A stretch of 64,000 bases of DNA from Salinimonas iocasae (GCF_006228385.1 NZ_CP039852.1:2434001-2498000); one strand, 5' to 3'. Shown: positions 1 to 9,668, numbered from the stretch's first letter. Program-made: numbers and translations. The notes: generated by a model not told the origin, from the letters alone.

Positions 1-96
1 CATAGTGCTTACCGGGCCAGCAATGATGAGGCCATCAACTATTTTATCGACAAACTCATGCTGGATCTTCAGGGGCAGTGGCCTGCTATCCTCTGA
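1..96 (+). CDS. 3' end of an unidentified protein (partial)
   Basis: An open frame runs in from the left edge and stops at TGA 94-96, leaving 31 codons. The visible tail contains DEAINYFIDKLMLDLQ followed by QWPAIL; it is amphipathic and helical, with no recognisable motif. Its end overlaps by about 11 bp the 3' end of the convergent small membrane gene on the minus strand. Reading-frame continuity is good but the fragment is too short to assign a family, and no function is claimed. Confidence 0.5.
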   Translation, partial: HSAYRASNDEAINYFIDKLMLDLQGQWPAIL

Positions 97-268
97 ACAT
101 CATCATCACAAGCTGAATTACCAGGCTTATCATAATTAATGGCCAAATCCATCGTGATATTTTAGATGCGGTTTCACTACTGACCCGCATGTTTGAGCGT
201 TCTATCAGCGGAATAATGATGAATAACGCTAAAAACAAAATTCCCAGAATAATCAGAACTTCCATCAC
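86..268 (-). CDS. Small two-helix membrane protein, coupled to ubiF
   Basis: A 60-residue protein with two strongly hydrophobic segments (about residues 3-23 and 41-57) separated by a short charged stretch (ERSNMRVSSETASK). It looks like a hairpin inner-membrane protein. Its ATG overlaps the TGA of the upstream ubiF-like gene in an ATGA arrangement (265-268), so translation is probably coupled and the two products made together. No family is recognised. A role as an accessory to the membrane-associated ubiquinone complex is only suggested by the coupling. It is unlikely to be a chance frame: composition is clearly membrane-like and the overlap is typical of operons. Confidence 0.7.
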   Translation of the reverse strand: MMEVLIILGILFLALFIIIPLIERSNMRVSSETASKISRWIWPLIMISLVIQLVMMMFRG

Positions 269-1446
269 TGGATCCCCATCGCGTATTTAAGTACCAGACG
301 CTTAGCAGGTATCGCACGCTGCGCCACACTAAGCATTTTGTTACGCAACCATTTGACGGGCGGATTATCGTTACTGAATAACCAGTAAAAGCCGTCCATT
401 GCGCTCATCATAGCCAGGTTATCTCTGCGCCTGACCGGCTCGTATTGTCGTGTCAGCAACTCTCCCAGCGTATCGGTTCCATCACATGTATCAATCAGAT
501 TCAGCAGCAGGGCAACATCTTTAAAACCAATATTAACGCCCTGCCCGGCCAGCGGATTGATCGTATGGGCAGCATCGCCAATCAGAATTGCCTGATATCT
601 GACGTACTGCTGAGCGTGCATACGCGTCAGCGGAAATGCAGCCTTATCGACAATTGAAAAGCTTCCGGCATGAGCCGGAAACGACTCAGTAATGCGTTGC
701 TTAAGCTTATTATTGTCCAACCGGCTCAGGTTTTTGATTGTTTTGGCACTGTCGTACCAGATAAAAGAGCCGATGTTATCGTACATGGGTAAAAAGGCAC
801 GCGGTCCACTGCTGTGAAACTCCTGCCACGTCCAGTCGGCTACCGGCTTATCAAGTTTCACGATGATACCCAGCGCATGCTGTTCGTATTGCCACCCGCT
901 GACACCGATACCGGCTTCACGACGAACCAGCGACTGGGCACCATCTGCGCCAATAACCCACCGTGCGCTAATTGTTTTGTCGGTGGACAGCAGCACACTA
1001 GCGACGGTTTCATCATTCTCAGGCTGGTTGAACTGTATAGAAGACGGGGCAGCGTTAATCAGTGCAAGTTTTTCATTATGTTTACTTTCCCGGGCAGCCT
1101 GCAGGCAAGCCAGCTGAATCAGTCTGTTTTCAATGAAATAGCCCAGTGTGTCAGTATCGGCCATGGTTGCATCGAAATCGGTACGTGCACCACTTTCCTC
1201 CCATACCGATAAGCGGTCATAACGGCGAATTCGGGAGGCCGGGATATGCTGCCAGGCACCCAGTTCCTTCAACAGTCTGGCCGATGCCAGTGAAATCGCC
1301 GAAACACGTAAGTCCGGTGGCTGTTCCGGGTCAAATTGTTCAGGCAACCTGGGTTCTAACAATGCAACAGAATATCCCTGTCGAATCAAACCCAGCGCTG
1401 TTGCCGCGCCAGTCATTCCTGCGCCGTTTACACAAAAATCGTACAT
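265..1446 (-). CDS. ubiF: Ubiquinone biosynthesis FAD-dependent hydroxylase (UbiF/UbiH/UbiI family)
   Basis: A 393-residue flavoprotein monooxygenase that would hydroxylate a polyprenyl-benzoquinol intermediate of ubiquinone synthesis, at the inner face of the membrane. Visible motifs are the N-terminal dinucleotide-binding GAGMTGAA (residues 8-15), DLRVSAIS near residue 47 (the DxRxxAL-type motif of the family), and the C-terminal FAD-ribityl motif GDAAHTINPLAGQGVN near residue 290. Length is normal (about 390-400). The start has a good ribosome site (AGGAGA) about 5 bases upstream. The UbiF assignment within UbiF/H/I rests mainly on its place head-to-head with miaB, as in E. coli; UbiH or UbiI specificity cannot be excluded by eye. 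Confidence 0.88.
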   Translation of the reverse strand: MYDFCVNGAGMTGAATALGLIRQGYSVALLEPRLPEQFDPEQPPDLRVSAISLASARLLKELGAWQHIPASRIRRYDRLSVWEESGARTDFDATMADTDTLGYFIENRLIQLACLQAARESKHNEKLALINAAPSSIQFNQPENDETVASVLLSTDKTISARWVIGADGAQSLVRREAGIGVSGWQYEQHALGIIVKLDKPVADWTWQEFHSSGPRAFLPMYDNIGSFIWYDSAKTIKNLSRLDNNKLKQRITESFPAHAGSFSIVDKAAFPLTRMHAQQYVRYQAILIGDAAHTINPLAGQGVNIGFKDVALLLNLIDTCDGTDTLGELLTRQYEPVRRRDNLAMMSAMDGFYWLFSNDNPPVKWLRNKMLSVAQRAIPAKRLVLKYAMGIQ

Positions 1447-1741
1447 ACGCTCTCCTGCCGTTTACACCTGCATTATGTCCTAATCCAGACAAGGAGTCAT
1501 GGACTGTTGCTCGTCGCAACGGTGTTGATATTGAAGATTTAATTCAGCGGATTGGTGAATCGCTGGGCAAAGCGCTTTAAAACAGGTAAAATACGCGGCT
1601 ATTTTGAACATCTACCGACACCCGCCAGTTGCAGGAAACTATGTGAGTAAAAGCACCTTCGGGTCTTCACTTCAAACATATTGATTCTGTATTTCCAAAC
1701 ATCGCTGCGTGCCGGTATTCCAACATTGTATTGTAGTGGCT
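1447..1741. other. ubiF-miaB divergent intergenic region
   Basis: This 295-base stretch separates the divergent ubiF and miaB genes and must hold both promoters. On the plus strand a frame running out of ubiF continues through it to TAA 1578-1580 (ending VDIEDLIQRIGESLGKAL), but it has no start of its own outside the ubiF antisense frame. I see no RNA gene or clear terminator. Confidence 0.4.
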
Positions 1742-3178
1742 ATGACTAAGAAGCTGTATATCAAAACCTGGGGCTGTCAGATGAACGAGTATGACTCGGA
1801 CAAGATGGCCGACTTGCTGGATTCCACGCACGGATATGCGCGCGCTGAAGAACCGGAAGATGCAGATGTAATTTTGCTGAATACCTGTTCTATTCGTGAA
1901 AAAGCACAGGAGAAAGTGTTTCATCAGTTAGGTCGCTGGAAACACCTCAAAAAAGACAAGCCTGAACTGGTTATCGGCGTCGGCGGTTGTGTCGCCTCAC
2001 AGGAAGGTGATGCTATCCGCCAGCGCGCGCCTTTTGTCGACCTGGTTTTCGGCCCGCAAACGCTGCATCGTCTGCCTGAGATGATTAAGCAGTTGCATGG
2101 CGGCGCAAAATCGGTGGTTGATGTCAGCTTTCCTGAAATTGAAAAGTTTGACCGCCTGCCCGAGCCCAAAGCTGTAGGACCGACAGCATTTGTGTCCATT
2201 ATGGAAGGTTGCTCAAAGTATTGTAGCTTCTGCGTAGTGCCTTATACCCGTGGTGAAGAGGTCAGTCGACCGCTGGATGACGTTCTTCTGGAAGTGGCTC
2301 AACTGGCTGAACAAGGTGTACGTGAAGTAAACCTGCTTGGACAGAATGTAAATGCGTATCGTGGCGAGCAGGATGATGGCGGTGTTTGTCGTTTCTCAGA
2401 ATTGCTGGAACTGGTTGCCGCAATCGACGGAATCGATCGTATCCGTTATACAACGTCACATCCGGTTGAATTTACCGACGATATTATTGCTGTGTATGAA
2501 ACGGTGCCTGAGCTGGTTGATCATCTCCACCTGCCTGTGCAAAGCGGTTCGGATCGAATCCTGAACCTGATGAAGCGCGGTCATACTGCGCTGGAATATA
2601 AGTCGCGCATCCGTAAACTGCGCAAGATTCGCCCGAACATCAGCATGTCGTCTGATTTTATTATTGGTTTTCCCGGTGAAACCGATGCCGATTTTGAGGC
2701 AACCATGGATCTTATTCAGGCAGTTGATTACGACCTGAGCTTCAGCTTTATCTACAGCGCACGTCCGGGCACACCGGCTGCGGATGCGGTTGATGATGTG
2801 AGCGAAGAGGCTAAAAAGCAGCGCTTGTACCTGTTACAACAGCGTATCAACCAACAAGCCCTGCGTATCGCCAGAAATATGGTGGGTACAGAGCAACGAA
2901 TTCTGGTTGAGGGCCCCTCAAAAAAGAACCCGATGGAGCTGTCCGGGCGTACTGAAAACAATCGTGTAGTCAATTTTGAAGGCTCACCGGATATGGTTGG
3001 TGAATTTGTCGACGTTAAGATAACTGATGTGTTTACCAATTCACTGCGTGGCGACGTAGTTCGTCGCGAGAGTGATATGGGGTTGCGTGTAGCCGTTTCG
3101 CCCCAATCTATCACAGCAAAGCATCAGGCATCGCAGCCTGATTCTCTGGGCGTGGGTCAGTTTGTCCCTTCGGCCTGA
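1742..3178 (+). CDS. miaB: tRNA-2-methylthio-N6-isopentenyladenosine synthase MiaB
   Basis: Radical-SAM methylthiotransferase that adds the 2-methylthio group to i6A37 of tRNAs reading UNN codons. The protein (478 residues from this start) begins [20 protein letters not shown], almost identical to E. coli MiaB. An in-frame ATG 33 bases upstream adds 11 residues absent from the family, so 1742 is preferred. Domains in order: N-terminal UPF0004 domain with three cluster cysteines (the first in WGCQMN, then [10 protein letters not shown] and GGCVASQEG), the radical SAM motif CSKYCSFC near residue 157, and a C-terminal TRAM domain ending near residue 445. First gene of the miaB-phoH-ybeY-corC-lnt cluster; phoH starts 27 bases after its stop. 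Confidence 0.97.
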   Translation: MTKKLYIKTWGCQMNEYDSDKMADLLDSTHGYARAEEPEDADVILLNTCSIREKAQEKVFHQLGRWKHLKKDKPELVIGVGGCVASQEGDAIRQRAPFVDLVFGPQTLHRLPEMIKQLHGGAKSVVDVSFPEIEKFDRLPEPKAVGPTAFVSIMEGCSKYCSFCVVPYTRGEEVSRPLDDVLLEVAQLAEQGVREVNLLGQNVNAYRGEQDDGGVCRFSELLELVAAIDGIDRIRYTTSHPVEFTDDIIAVYETVPELVDHLHLPVQSGSDRILNLMKRGHTALEYKSRIRKLRKIRPNISMSSDFIIGFPGETDADFEATMDLIQAVDYDLSFSFIYSARPGTPAADAVDDVSEEAKKQRLYLLQQRINQQALRIARNMVGTEQRILVEGPSKKNPMELSGRTENNRVVNFEGSPDMVGEFVDVKITDVFTNSLRGDVVRRESDMGLRVAVSPQSITAKHQASQPDSLGVGQFVPSA

Positions 3179-3205
3179 ACACTTATTTGCGAGGATTAAA
3201 GTAGC

Positions 3206-4264
3206 TTGAGTAATTTGGTAAGTAACGAGTTTGTACTGGAACCTGCCGATAACAAACGGTTATCGGTGTTATGTGGTCCGTTTGACGATAATATTAAGCA
3301 AATTGAGCGTCGACTGGGTGTTGAAATCACCTACCGGAATAATGCATTCAAGGTTCTGGGCGAGGATTCCCAGTCGAATGGCGCAGCTCAGTTACTCAAA
3401 AGTCTTTATGTAGAGACCCAACCGGTAAAAGGCCAGCCTGCTGAGTTAACGCCCGAGCAGGTTCATCTGGCAATACAGGAATCCCGGGTTCTGGAAAAAG
3501 ACAGCAGCGGCGCGGCCTATGGCAGCGAAGTAAATATCAAAACCAAGCGAGGCGTTATCAAGCCGCGCAATCCGAATCAGAGTCAGTATGTGGCGAATAT
3601 CGTCAATCATGACATCACGTTTGGTATCGGGCCGGCTGGTACGGGTAAAACCTACCTGGCAGTTGCTGCAGCGGTAGATGCTCTGGAGCGCCAGGAAGTA
3701 CGCCGTATTTTGTTAACACGCCCTGCCGTTGAAGCCGGTGAGAAACTGGGCTTTTTGCCTGGCGATTTATCTCAGAAAGTCGATCCGTACCTGCGACCTC
3801 TTTATGATGCCCTGTTCGAAATGCTGGGCTTTGAAAAAGTTGAAAAGCTGATGGAACGCAACGTGATTGAAGTTGCACCACTGGCTTACATGCGCGGACG
3901 TACATTAAATGATGCTTTCATCATTCTTGATGAAAGCCAGAACACCACAACTGAACAGATGAAAATGTTCCTCACCCGTATCGGCTTTAATTCTAAGGCG
4001 GTGGTCACGGGCGATATCACACAAATCGATTTGCCTCGCGGCGCCCGTTCAGGACTACGTCACGCAATCGATGTGCTTAAAGAGGTTAACGATATTTCCT
4101 TCAACTTCTTTACGGCAAATGATGTTGTTCGCCATCCGGTGGTGGCCCGCATTGTTCAGGCCTATGAAACGTATGATACGCAGCAGGAAGCGTTGAAGCA
4201 GGCAAAAAAAGAACAGGCACTGAAAGAACAGCAACAAGCCAGTGATGATTCCGGCACCTCATGA
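3206..4264 (+). CDS. ybeZ: PhoH-like ATPase YbeZ
   Basis: A 352-residue PhoH-family ATPase, usually encoded with and functionally tied to the YbeY ribonuclease in rRNA maturation. The Walker A motif GPAGTGKT lies at about residues 141-148 and the Walker B-like DESQNTT near 242; KTRPAVEAGEKLGFLPG-type PhoH signatures lie between. Translation starts at TTG 3206, supported by a GAGGA ribosome site at 3191-3195. The stop overlaps the ybeY start by four bases (ATGA), so the two are translationally coupled. The C-terminal 30 residues are a Lys/Gln/Glu-rich tail (about residues 320-352), likely disordered. Confidence 0.93.
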   Translation: MSNLVSNEFVLEPADNKRLSVLCGPFDDNIKQIERRLGVEITYRNNAFKVLGEDSQSNGAAQLLKSLYVETQPVKGQPAELTPEQVHLAIQESRVLEKDSSGAAYGSEVNIKTKRGVIKPRNPNQSQYVANIVNHDITFGIGPAGTGKTYLAVAAAVDALERQEVRRILLTRPAVEAGEKLGFLPGDLSQKVDPYLRPLYDALFEMLGFEKVEKLMERNVIEVAPLAYMRGRTLNDAFIILDESQNTTTEQMKMFLTRIGFNSKAVVTGDITQIDLPRGARSGLRHAIDVLKEVNDISFNFFTANDVVRHPVVARIVQAYETYDTQQEALKQAKKEQALKEQQQASDDSGTS

Positions 4265-4746
4265 CGGCACTGATAGACATTCAAATGGCTTTTGACGGCG
4301 ATGATAACATCGCCGCCGATATTCCCTCACCAGAAGACCTCCAGCGCTGGGCAGATACTGTTTTTGCATATCTTGCTCTCAACGACCAGGAATTTACTGC
4401 CCGCTTTGTCGATCGTACTGAATCACGTACGCTGAATCATCAGTACAGGGGCAAAGACAAACCTACCAATGTGTTGTCTTTTCCTTTCGAATCTCCCCCT
4501 GGCATAGAATTGCCCTTATTGGGCGACCTGGTCATCTGCGCGCCGGTAATCAGTGAGGAAGCACAGGAGCAGAACAAAACTGTACGTAATCATTATGCCC
4601 ATATGATTGTTCACGGCATTTTGCATTTACTGGGTTATGACCATATTGATGAGGCTGAAGCCCGGCAAATGGAAGCACTTGAAATTCGGGTTTTAGCTGA
4701 ATTAGGCATTGACGACCCTTATCAAGACGATTACTTTGACCATTGA
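4261..4746 (+). CDS. ybeY: Endoribonuclease YbeY, 16S rRNA 3' maturation
   Basis: A 161-residue UPF0054 zinc endoribonuclease needed for 16S rRNA 3'-end processing and ribosome quality control. The metal site HGILHLLGYDH is intact at about residues 118-128 (His118, His122, His128 in this numbering), and the upstream TNVLSFPF motif is present. The N-terminal 15 residues are acidic. The start overlaps the ybeZ stop (ATGA), and corC follows after 21 bases, so this is an internal operon gene. Confidence 0.95.
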   Translation: MTALIDIQMAFDGDDNIAADIPSPEDLQRWADTVFAYLALNDQEFTARFVDRTESRTLNHQYRGKDKPTNVLSFPFESPPGIELPLLGDLVICAPVISEEAQEQNKTVRNHYAHMIVHGILHLLGYDHIDEAEARQMEALEIRVLAELGIDDPYQDDYFDH

Positions 4747-4767
4747 CTAATAAATTAAACGGATACT

Positions 4768-5625
4768 ATGAGCGACGATAATCCCCACTCTACCAACGGC
4801 TCTGCGCAAAAAAGTTGGATCGACAAAATCAAACTGACATTTTCCGGAGAGCCGAAAAGTAAGGAAGACCTGGTAGAGGTTATCACCGAAGCCGAGCAGC
4901 GCGAAGTCATTGACCCACAGACCCGGGAGATGATTGAGGGCGTGATAGGTGTTAACGACATGCGTGTCAGAGACATCATGATCCCTCGCACCCAGATGAC
5001 GACTATTGATATCGACCAGAAAGTGGAAGAGTTTCTTCCGATTATGCTCGAGTCCGCCCACTCCCGCTTCCCTGTCATAAGCGAAGATAAAGACCACATC
5101 GAAGGCATTTTGCTGGCCAAAGATTTGCTGGCCTATATGTTTAACTCTGAACAGGAGTTCAGCTTAAAAGCGGTTATTCGTCAGGCGGTCATCGTCCCCG
5201 AAAGTAAGCGTGTTGATGTCTTGTTGAAAGAATTCCGCCAGCAACGCTACCACATGGCCATCGTAGTTGATGAATATGGTGGGGTATCGGGCCTGGTAAC
5301 TATCGAAGATATTCTTGAGCTGATTGTTGGTGAAATTGAGGATGAGTACGATACCGAAGAAGACGGTACCGACGATATTCGTCCTTTAAATAAATATACG
5401 TATTCAGTTAAAGCATTGACGCCGGTAGATGAATTCAATGAGTTTTTTGAAACCAGTTTCAGTGAAGAAGAAGCCGACACCATTGGTGGTATCGTACTAA
5501 AAGCGTTTGGTCATATGCCCGCCACTAATGATGAAATATCCATCGGCGATATTCATTTCAAAGTTACACATTCAGATAAACGTCGTCTGGTACAGCTTAA
5601 AGTGACCATCCCCTCACTGGAGTAA
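4768..5625 (+). CDS. corC: CBS-domain protein CorC (YbeX)
   Basis: A 285-residue cytoplasmic CorC/HlyC-family protein linked in E. coli to Mg2+/Co2+ efflux and, more recently, to ribosome maturation with YbeYZ. Two CBS domains (about residues 70-130 and 135-190) carry MIPRTQM and YHMAIVVDEYGGVSGLVTIEDILE. A CorC_HlyC transporter-associated domain follows (about 205-283, including DTIGGIV). No transmembrane DUF21 domain is present, so it is the short CorC type rather than a CNNM-type transporter. It lies between ybeY and lnt with short gaps, conserved order in gammaproteobacteria. Confidence 0.93.
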   Translation: MSDDNPHSTNGSAQKSWIDKIKLTFSGEPKSKEDLVEVITEAEQREVIDPQTREMIEGVIGVNDMRVRDIMIPRTQMTTIDIDQKVEEFLPIMLESAHSRFPVISEDKDHIEGILLAKDLLAYMFNSEQEFSLKAVIRQAVIVPESKRVDVLLKEFRQQRYHMAIVVDEYGGVSGLVTIEDILELIVGEIEDEYDTEEDGTDDIRPLNKYTYSVKALTPVDEFNEFFETSFSEEEADTIGGIVLKAFGHMPATNDEISIGDIHFKVTHSDKRRLVQLKVTIPSLE

Positions 5626-5648
5626 TTGTTCTGAACGCGTTACTTTCT

Positions 5649-7142
5649 GTGGCTCTGCTAATACTTAGCGGGGCCAGTCTCACATTCGCCTTTTCTCCCT
5701 TTTACGCATGGCCTGTTACCTTTCTGGCTGTGGTTATCGCTATTCGGCAACTTCATATACGTCCTGTTTCGGGCTTTTCAACCGGATGGTGGTTTGGCCT
5801 TGGGTGGTTCGGGGCTGGAATCAGTTGGGTACACGTGAGTATCGCCACGTTTGGGGGGATGCCGCTCATTGCTTCGATTGGAATAATGGCCCTGCTATGT
5901 GCGTACCTGGCACTCTTTCCTGCTCTGGCCTTTTACCTGACTAAACGTTTCTTTACCCCCGCCTTGTGGCCCATGTCACTGCCAGCTATCTGGTTTATGA
6001 CTGAGTGGCTGAGAAGCTGGTTATTAAGTGGGTTCCCGTGGCTGTCACTAGGATACAGCCAGCTGGATAGTCCGCTGGCAGGCTGGTTTCCGGTTATTGG
6101 TGAAACAGGGGTTACTGCACTGATAGTATTGTTATGCACAGCTACGGCAATATGGACATTCAGCAAAAGGATATTGCCTGTAGCACTGTTAGTCACTGTG
6201 ACAGCAATAAGCGGTATTGTATTAGACCAGCACCGGTGGGTGACAACCACAAAAGAACACACTGTCAGCATGGTACAGGGGAACATCGAACAATCAATTC
6301 GATGGCAGCCTGAGCAGGATGCGCCGACCATGGCAATGTATAGATCGATGACGACACCGTTATGGGACAGTGACATTGTCATCTGGCCTGAAGCTGCGGT
6401 ACCCAAACTGGAATACCTGGCAAACGGTTATCTGCATGCACTGGACGAAAAAGCCGCAGCCACTGATACTGCCTTGATAACCGGCATTGTAGATTATAAC
6501 TTTGAAACCAAAAACTCCTGGAACACAATGATTGTACTGGGGGCGAAGTCTGCCGGCGAAAACGGTCACTATCGTTATGGCGGAAGTAATCGTTATCAAA
6601 AGCACCACCTGCTGCCGGTAGGTGAAGTGGTCCCCTTTGAAAGTATTCTTCGCCCTCTGGCTCCGCTATTCGATTTGCCAATGTCATCATTCTCCAGAGG
6701 CGGCTTTGTTCAGGAAAATATTGTTGCTAATGGCGTACATATGGCGCCGGCGTTGTGTTTTGAAATCGCTTTTCCTCGCCAGGTATCAGCCAACGTTCAT
6801 CAGGATACCGGTATGATCATTACCGTAAGTAATGATGCCTGGTTTGGTGAGTCTCATGGCCCCGCCCAACACTTACAAATTGCGCAGGTGCGGGCAAAGG
6901 AAATGGGCCGCCCCGTAGTCAGGGCTACGAATAATGGCATCACCGCTTTTATCGATGATGCCGGCAATATTACCAGCCGCTTACCTCAGTTCGAACGTGG
7001 CAGTATTACTGAAACCGTACCGGCTACCACCGGTTTTACGCCCTATCGCTTTTTAGGGGAGTGGCCGATGGTCGTTGTGCTATTGATAAGCCTGGCCACC
7101 GCGCTGTTTTTGCAGCGCACATCAAAGCGCGACCACAACTAG
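5649..7142 (+). CDS. lnt: Apolipoprotein N-acyltransferase Lnt
   Basis: Inner-membrane enzyme that N-acylates the lipidated cysteine of outer-membrane lipoproteins. The N-terminal half is a run of hydrophobic helices (to about residue 190) followed by a periplasmic carbon-nitrogen hydrolase domain. The triad is visible: Glu in IWPEAAVP (about 248), Lys in YQKHHLLP (about 318) and Cys370 in ALCFEIAF. The C-terminal helix precedes a basic tail (RTSKRDHN). The start is uncertain: GTG 5649 is used, but in-frame CTG 5631 or ATT 5625 would add a few hydrophobic residues, and no strong ribosome site decides it. Last gene of the miaB cluster. Confidence 0.95.
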   Translation: MALLILSGASLTFAFSPFYAWPVTFLAVVIAIRQLHIRPVSGFSTGWWFGLGWFGAGISWVHVSIATFGGMPLIASIGIMALLCAYLALFPALAFYLTKRFFTPALWPMSLPAIWFMTEWLRSWLLSGFPWLSLGYSQLDSPLAGWFPVIGETGVTALIVLLCTATAIWTFSKRILPVALLVTVTAISGIVLDQHRWVTTTKEHTVSMVQGNIEQSIRWQPEQDAPTMAMYRSMTTPLWDSDIVIWPEAAVPKLEYLANGYLHALDEKAAATDTALITGIVDYNFETKNSWNTMIVLGAKSAGENGHYRYGGSNRYQKHHLLPVGEVVPFESILRPLAPLFDLPMSSFSRGGFVQENIVANGVHMAPALCFEIAFPRQVSANVHQDTGMIITVSNDAWFGESHGPAQHLQIAQVRAKEMGRPVVRATNNGITAFIDDAGNITSRLPQFERGSITETVPATTGFTPYRFLGEWPMVVVLLISLATALFLQRTSKRDHN

Positions 7143-7179
7143 ATACCGTTTTTTAACTTCTCTGCGATCGGATTGCATT

Positions 7180-8457
7180 ATGCGCTATTTTATAAGTCTG
7201 TTTTTATTAATTGTTTCACTGCCTGCTATCTCTGCTTCTCTGGTGGTCACGGCTGACCGGATGCTTGATGTAAGCAGCGGCAAGCTGATTAATAATGCAG
7301 TGGTAGTCATAGATGAAAACACGATAAGCCAGGCAGGAAGTGCGAATGATGTCACTTTTGATTCGAGCGACCGTGTTATCCGTCTTGGTGATGCGACCCT
7401 ATTGCCCGGACTCATGGACATGCATGTACACCTCACCAGCGATGCTGCGACGCATGGTTACAAGCGATTAGGCGTATCTGTGCCCCGTGCAACGCTTAAA
7501 GGCGTCAAGCATGCTAAAGATACGCTTCGTGCAGGATTTACCACCGTGCGCAACGTGGGGGCGCCAGGGTTTGCTGATGTCGCTCTTAAAGAAGCCATCA
7601 ACGCAGGAGAAATAACCGGACCGAGGATGTTCGTTGCCGGCCCCTCTCTTGGCGTAACAGGCGGACATTGTGACAATAACCTGTTGCCCTTTGAGTATAA
7701 TCAAAAAAGCGACGGCGTTGCTGACGGCCCCTGGGAGATTCGCAAAGCGGTTCGCCGTAATATCAAATACGGTGCGGACCTTATCAAGTTTTGTGCAACC
7801 GGCGGTGTGTTGTCCAAAGGCACGAAGGTAGGCGCGCAGCAGTATACACTTGAGGAAATGCAGGCGTTAGTACAGGAGGTCCACCTGCGCGGTCTCACCG
7901 TCGCGACCCACGCCCATGGAACTGCTGGCATAAAAGCGGCAATACGCGCAGGTGTAGATTCTGTAGAGCACGCCAGTTTGCTTGATGATGAAGCCATCAG
8001 CCTTGCTGTCGAAAACAACACCTACCTGTCCATGGATATTTATGTCACCGAGTATATTCTTAGTGAGGGTAAAGCAGCAGGTATCCTCGAGGAAAGTCTG
8101 GCTAAAGAACGCAAGGTCGGAAAGGCGCAGCGAGAAAGCTTTAAAAACGCCGTCGAATCAGGCGTTAAGATGGTATTCGGATCGGATGCCGGGGTCTATC
8201 CGCACGGTGATAATCCGCGACAGTTTGCCAGAATGGTAGAATTTGGAATGACGCCCGTGCAGGCTATACGTGCAGCAACAATAAACGCTGCAACATTACT
8301 CAAGCAGCAAGATAAGCTTGGCAGTATAGAAAAAGGAAAGCTGGCAGACATCATTGCGGTTCCCGGCAATCCTTTGCAGGATATAAAGGCTATAGAAAGT
8401 GTCTCGCTGGTAATTAAGAATGGTGAGGTAATTAAACAGCCCGCCGCCTCTCGCTGA
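7180..8457 (+). CDS. Secreted metal-dependent amidohydrolase, prolidase-like
   Basis: A 425-residue amidohydrolase of the imidazolonepropionase/Xaa-Pro dipeptidase-like branch, with an N-terminal signal peptide (about residues 1-19, cleavage near AISA-SL), so it should act in the periplasm. Metal-site residues are visible: HVH in LMDMHVHL (about 82-84), the likely carboxylated Lys in DLIKFCATGG (about 203), His in THAHGTAGI (about 243-245), His in SVEHASL (about 264), and Asp in FGSDAGVYPHGDN (about 335). Characterised relatives hydrolyse Xaa-Arg/Lys/Pro dipeptides; the substrate here is an inference. It starts 37 bases after lnt with no terminator between, so read-through is possible. Confidence 0.85.
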   Translation: MRYFISLFLLIVSLPAISASLVVTADRMLDVSSGKLINNAVVVIDENTISQAGSANDVTFDSSDRVIRLGDATLLPGLMDMHVHLTSDAATHGYKRLGVSVPRATLKGVKHAKDTLRAGFTTVRNVGAPGFADVALKEAINAGEITGPRMFVAGPSLGVTGGHCDNNLLPFEYNQKSDGVADGPWEIRKAVRRNIKYGADLIKFCATGGVLSKGTKVGAQQYTLEEMQALVQEVHLRGLTVATHAHGTAGIKAAIRAGVDSVEHASLLDDEAISLAVENNTYLSMDIYVTEYILSEGKAAGILEESLAKERKVGKAQRESFKNAVESGVKMVFGSDAGVYPHGDNPRQFARMVEFGMTPVQAIRAATINAATLLKQQDKLGSIEKGKLADIIAVPGNPLQDIKAIESVSLVIKNGEVIKQPAASR

Positions 8458-8480
8458 ATATCTGTACCACCGACTGACGG

Positions 8481-9206
8481 TTAATGCCACCGGTTGAATA
8501 TACGATCTAGTTCACCGGTCGCTTCCATTTTTTGTAACTCTCTGTCGAACGCATCCCGAATCGCTTCATCTTTGATGATAGCTCCGTAAGGGCGCGCTTC
8601 AAAAACAGGATGAACGGCCAGCTTCATGTCCGGGTAATACTGCTTCATAATATAGGTGAGCAGTCTGCGCTCTCCAATAACCACATCGGTTCGGTTGTTA
8701 GCCAGTAACTTTAACTGTGCCTCTCTATCAGCAATTTCAAGACAATGATCGTCGGTTATGATACCGGCAAAGTCACTTCCCAGAACATCACGCGCCGTTT
8801 GATAGGCGACGATACTTTTGCCCTCAAGGTCGTTTATTGTATCAATTTGGAAACTTCTGCTTCTTAATGTGACAGCAACATCTTCAAAGGGCAGATAGGC
8901 GGAAGTCAGGTAACCGATATCCGAATCAAACGCCGCCGGGCTGGCAATGTCATATTTACCGTTTCTGAAGTCCTCGATAAGGCGATTATAAACAAGCAAA
9001 TGAAATTCCGCCTGATAGCCGAGTCGCTCGGAAATACTATTGATAATATCTACATCAATACCTACCACACCGCGTTCATCGTCATAATACGCCCAGGGCG
9101 GTCCCACATTAACCGCCACAGACAAAGGCTTCTGCGCGTTGGCATTGATACTCACAAACAGTAAAAAGAACACTGTTAAGCGCTTACAAATTTTAAAAAT
9201 ACACAT
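8481..9206 (-). CDS. Orphan periplasmic solute-binding protein (SBP_bac_3)
   Basis: A 241-residue secreted protein: a signal peptide (about residues 1-24, ending SINANA-QK) and then one family-3 extracellular solute-binding domain. Typical features are GPPWAYYDDERGVVGIDVDIINSI near the start, the DIASP segment and a C-terminal RELQKMEATGELDRIFNRW. Family-3 proteins usually bind amino acids or opines for ABC transporters, but no permease or ATPase gene is nearby, so it may serve a distant transporter or a sensor. It is convergent with the amidohydrolase. The upstream 176 bases hold no recognisable gene. Confidence 0.8.
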   Translation of the reverse strand: MCIFKICKRLTVFFLLFVSINANAQKPLSVAVNVGPPWAYYDDERGVVGIDVDIINSISERLGYQAEFHLLVYNRLIEDFRNGKYDIASPAAFDSDIGYLTSAYLPFEDVAVTLRSRSFQIDTINDLEGKSIVAYQTARDVLGSDFAGIITDDHCLEIADREAQLKLLANNRTDVVIGERRLLTYIMKQYYPDMKLAVHPVFEARPYGAIIKDEAIRDAFDRELQKMEATGELDRIFNRWH

Positions 9207-9382
9207 TGTTCCAACCTACTATGGCGCACGAAGGGGAATAAGCGTTCTGCACTTTTATATCGGCCCGGTTCTTAAAAAAAGTTGAATATACCGCATATCC
9301 ATCTGTCATATTACCCAACTTTAATGATCACTTTATCAGTCTGAGCGCTACATATATACATTATTATACGTCGGGAACAATT

Positions 9383-9628
9383 ATGAATTTATACATAGAG
9401 TCACTGGAAGGCGGATATTATGTGGTTGCCACCGGTGATGAGGAAGACCGTAACCCTGTTATGGCGGGTGGAGGCAAACCAAAAACATTTAATTGTATCG
9501 ATGAAATCAGAACACATTTTGAAGATACAACCTTTGATAAAGTGTGGCTGCGTCAGGCAACACCTTACGAGGAAATGGTTGGCCAAGCTGATAATGATGC
9601 AGAGCTTGAGATAGAAATAAAATGGTAA
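9383..9628 (+). CDS. Conserved small protein, DUF6482-like
   Basis: An 81-residue soluble acidic protein beginning MNLYIESLEGGYYVV, with the central phrase KVWLRQATPYEEM. The start has a GGGA site 7-10 bases upstream. It resembles the small DUF6482 proteins common in Alteromonadales and Vibrionales, but this is from memory and its function is unknown. It is followed after 40 bases by the ybiI-like zinc-finger gene on the same strand, so the two are probably co-transcribed. Confidence 0.7.
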   Translation: MNLYIESLEGGYYVVATGDEEDRNPVMAGGGKPKTFNCIDEIRTHFEDTTFDKVWLRQATPYEEMVGQADNDAELEIEIKW

Positions 9629-9668
9629 GCGACAGGCCAGTCTGTTACACAAATTACCGGAGATAATT

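Noticed and set aside
1440..1580. Plus-strand frame ending VDIEDLIQRIGESLGKAL beyond ubiF
   Set aside because: It is only the tail of an antisense frame of ubiF, with no independent start except a very short ATG frame at 1500; no family is recognised.
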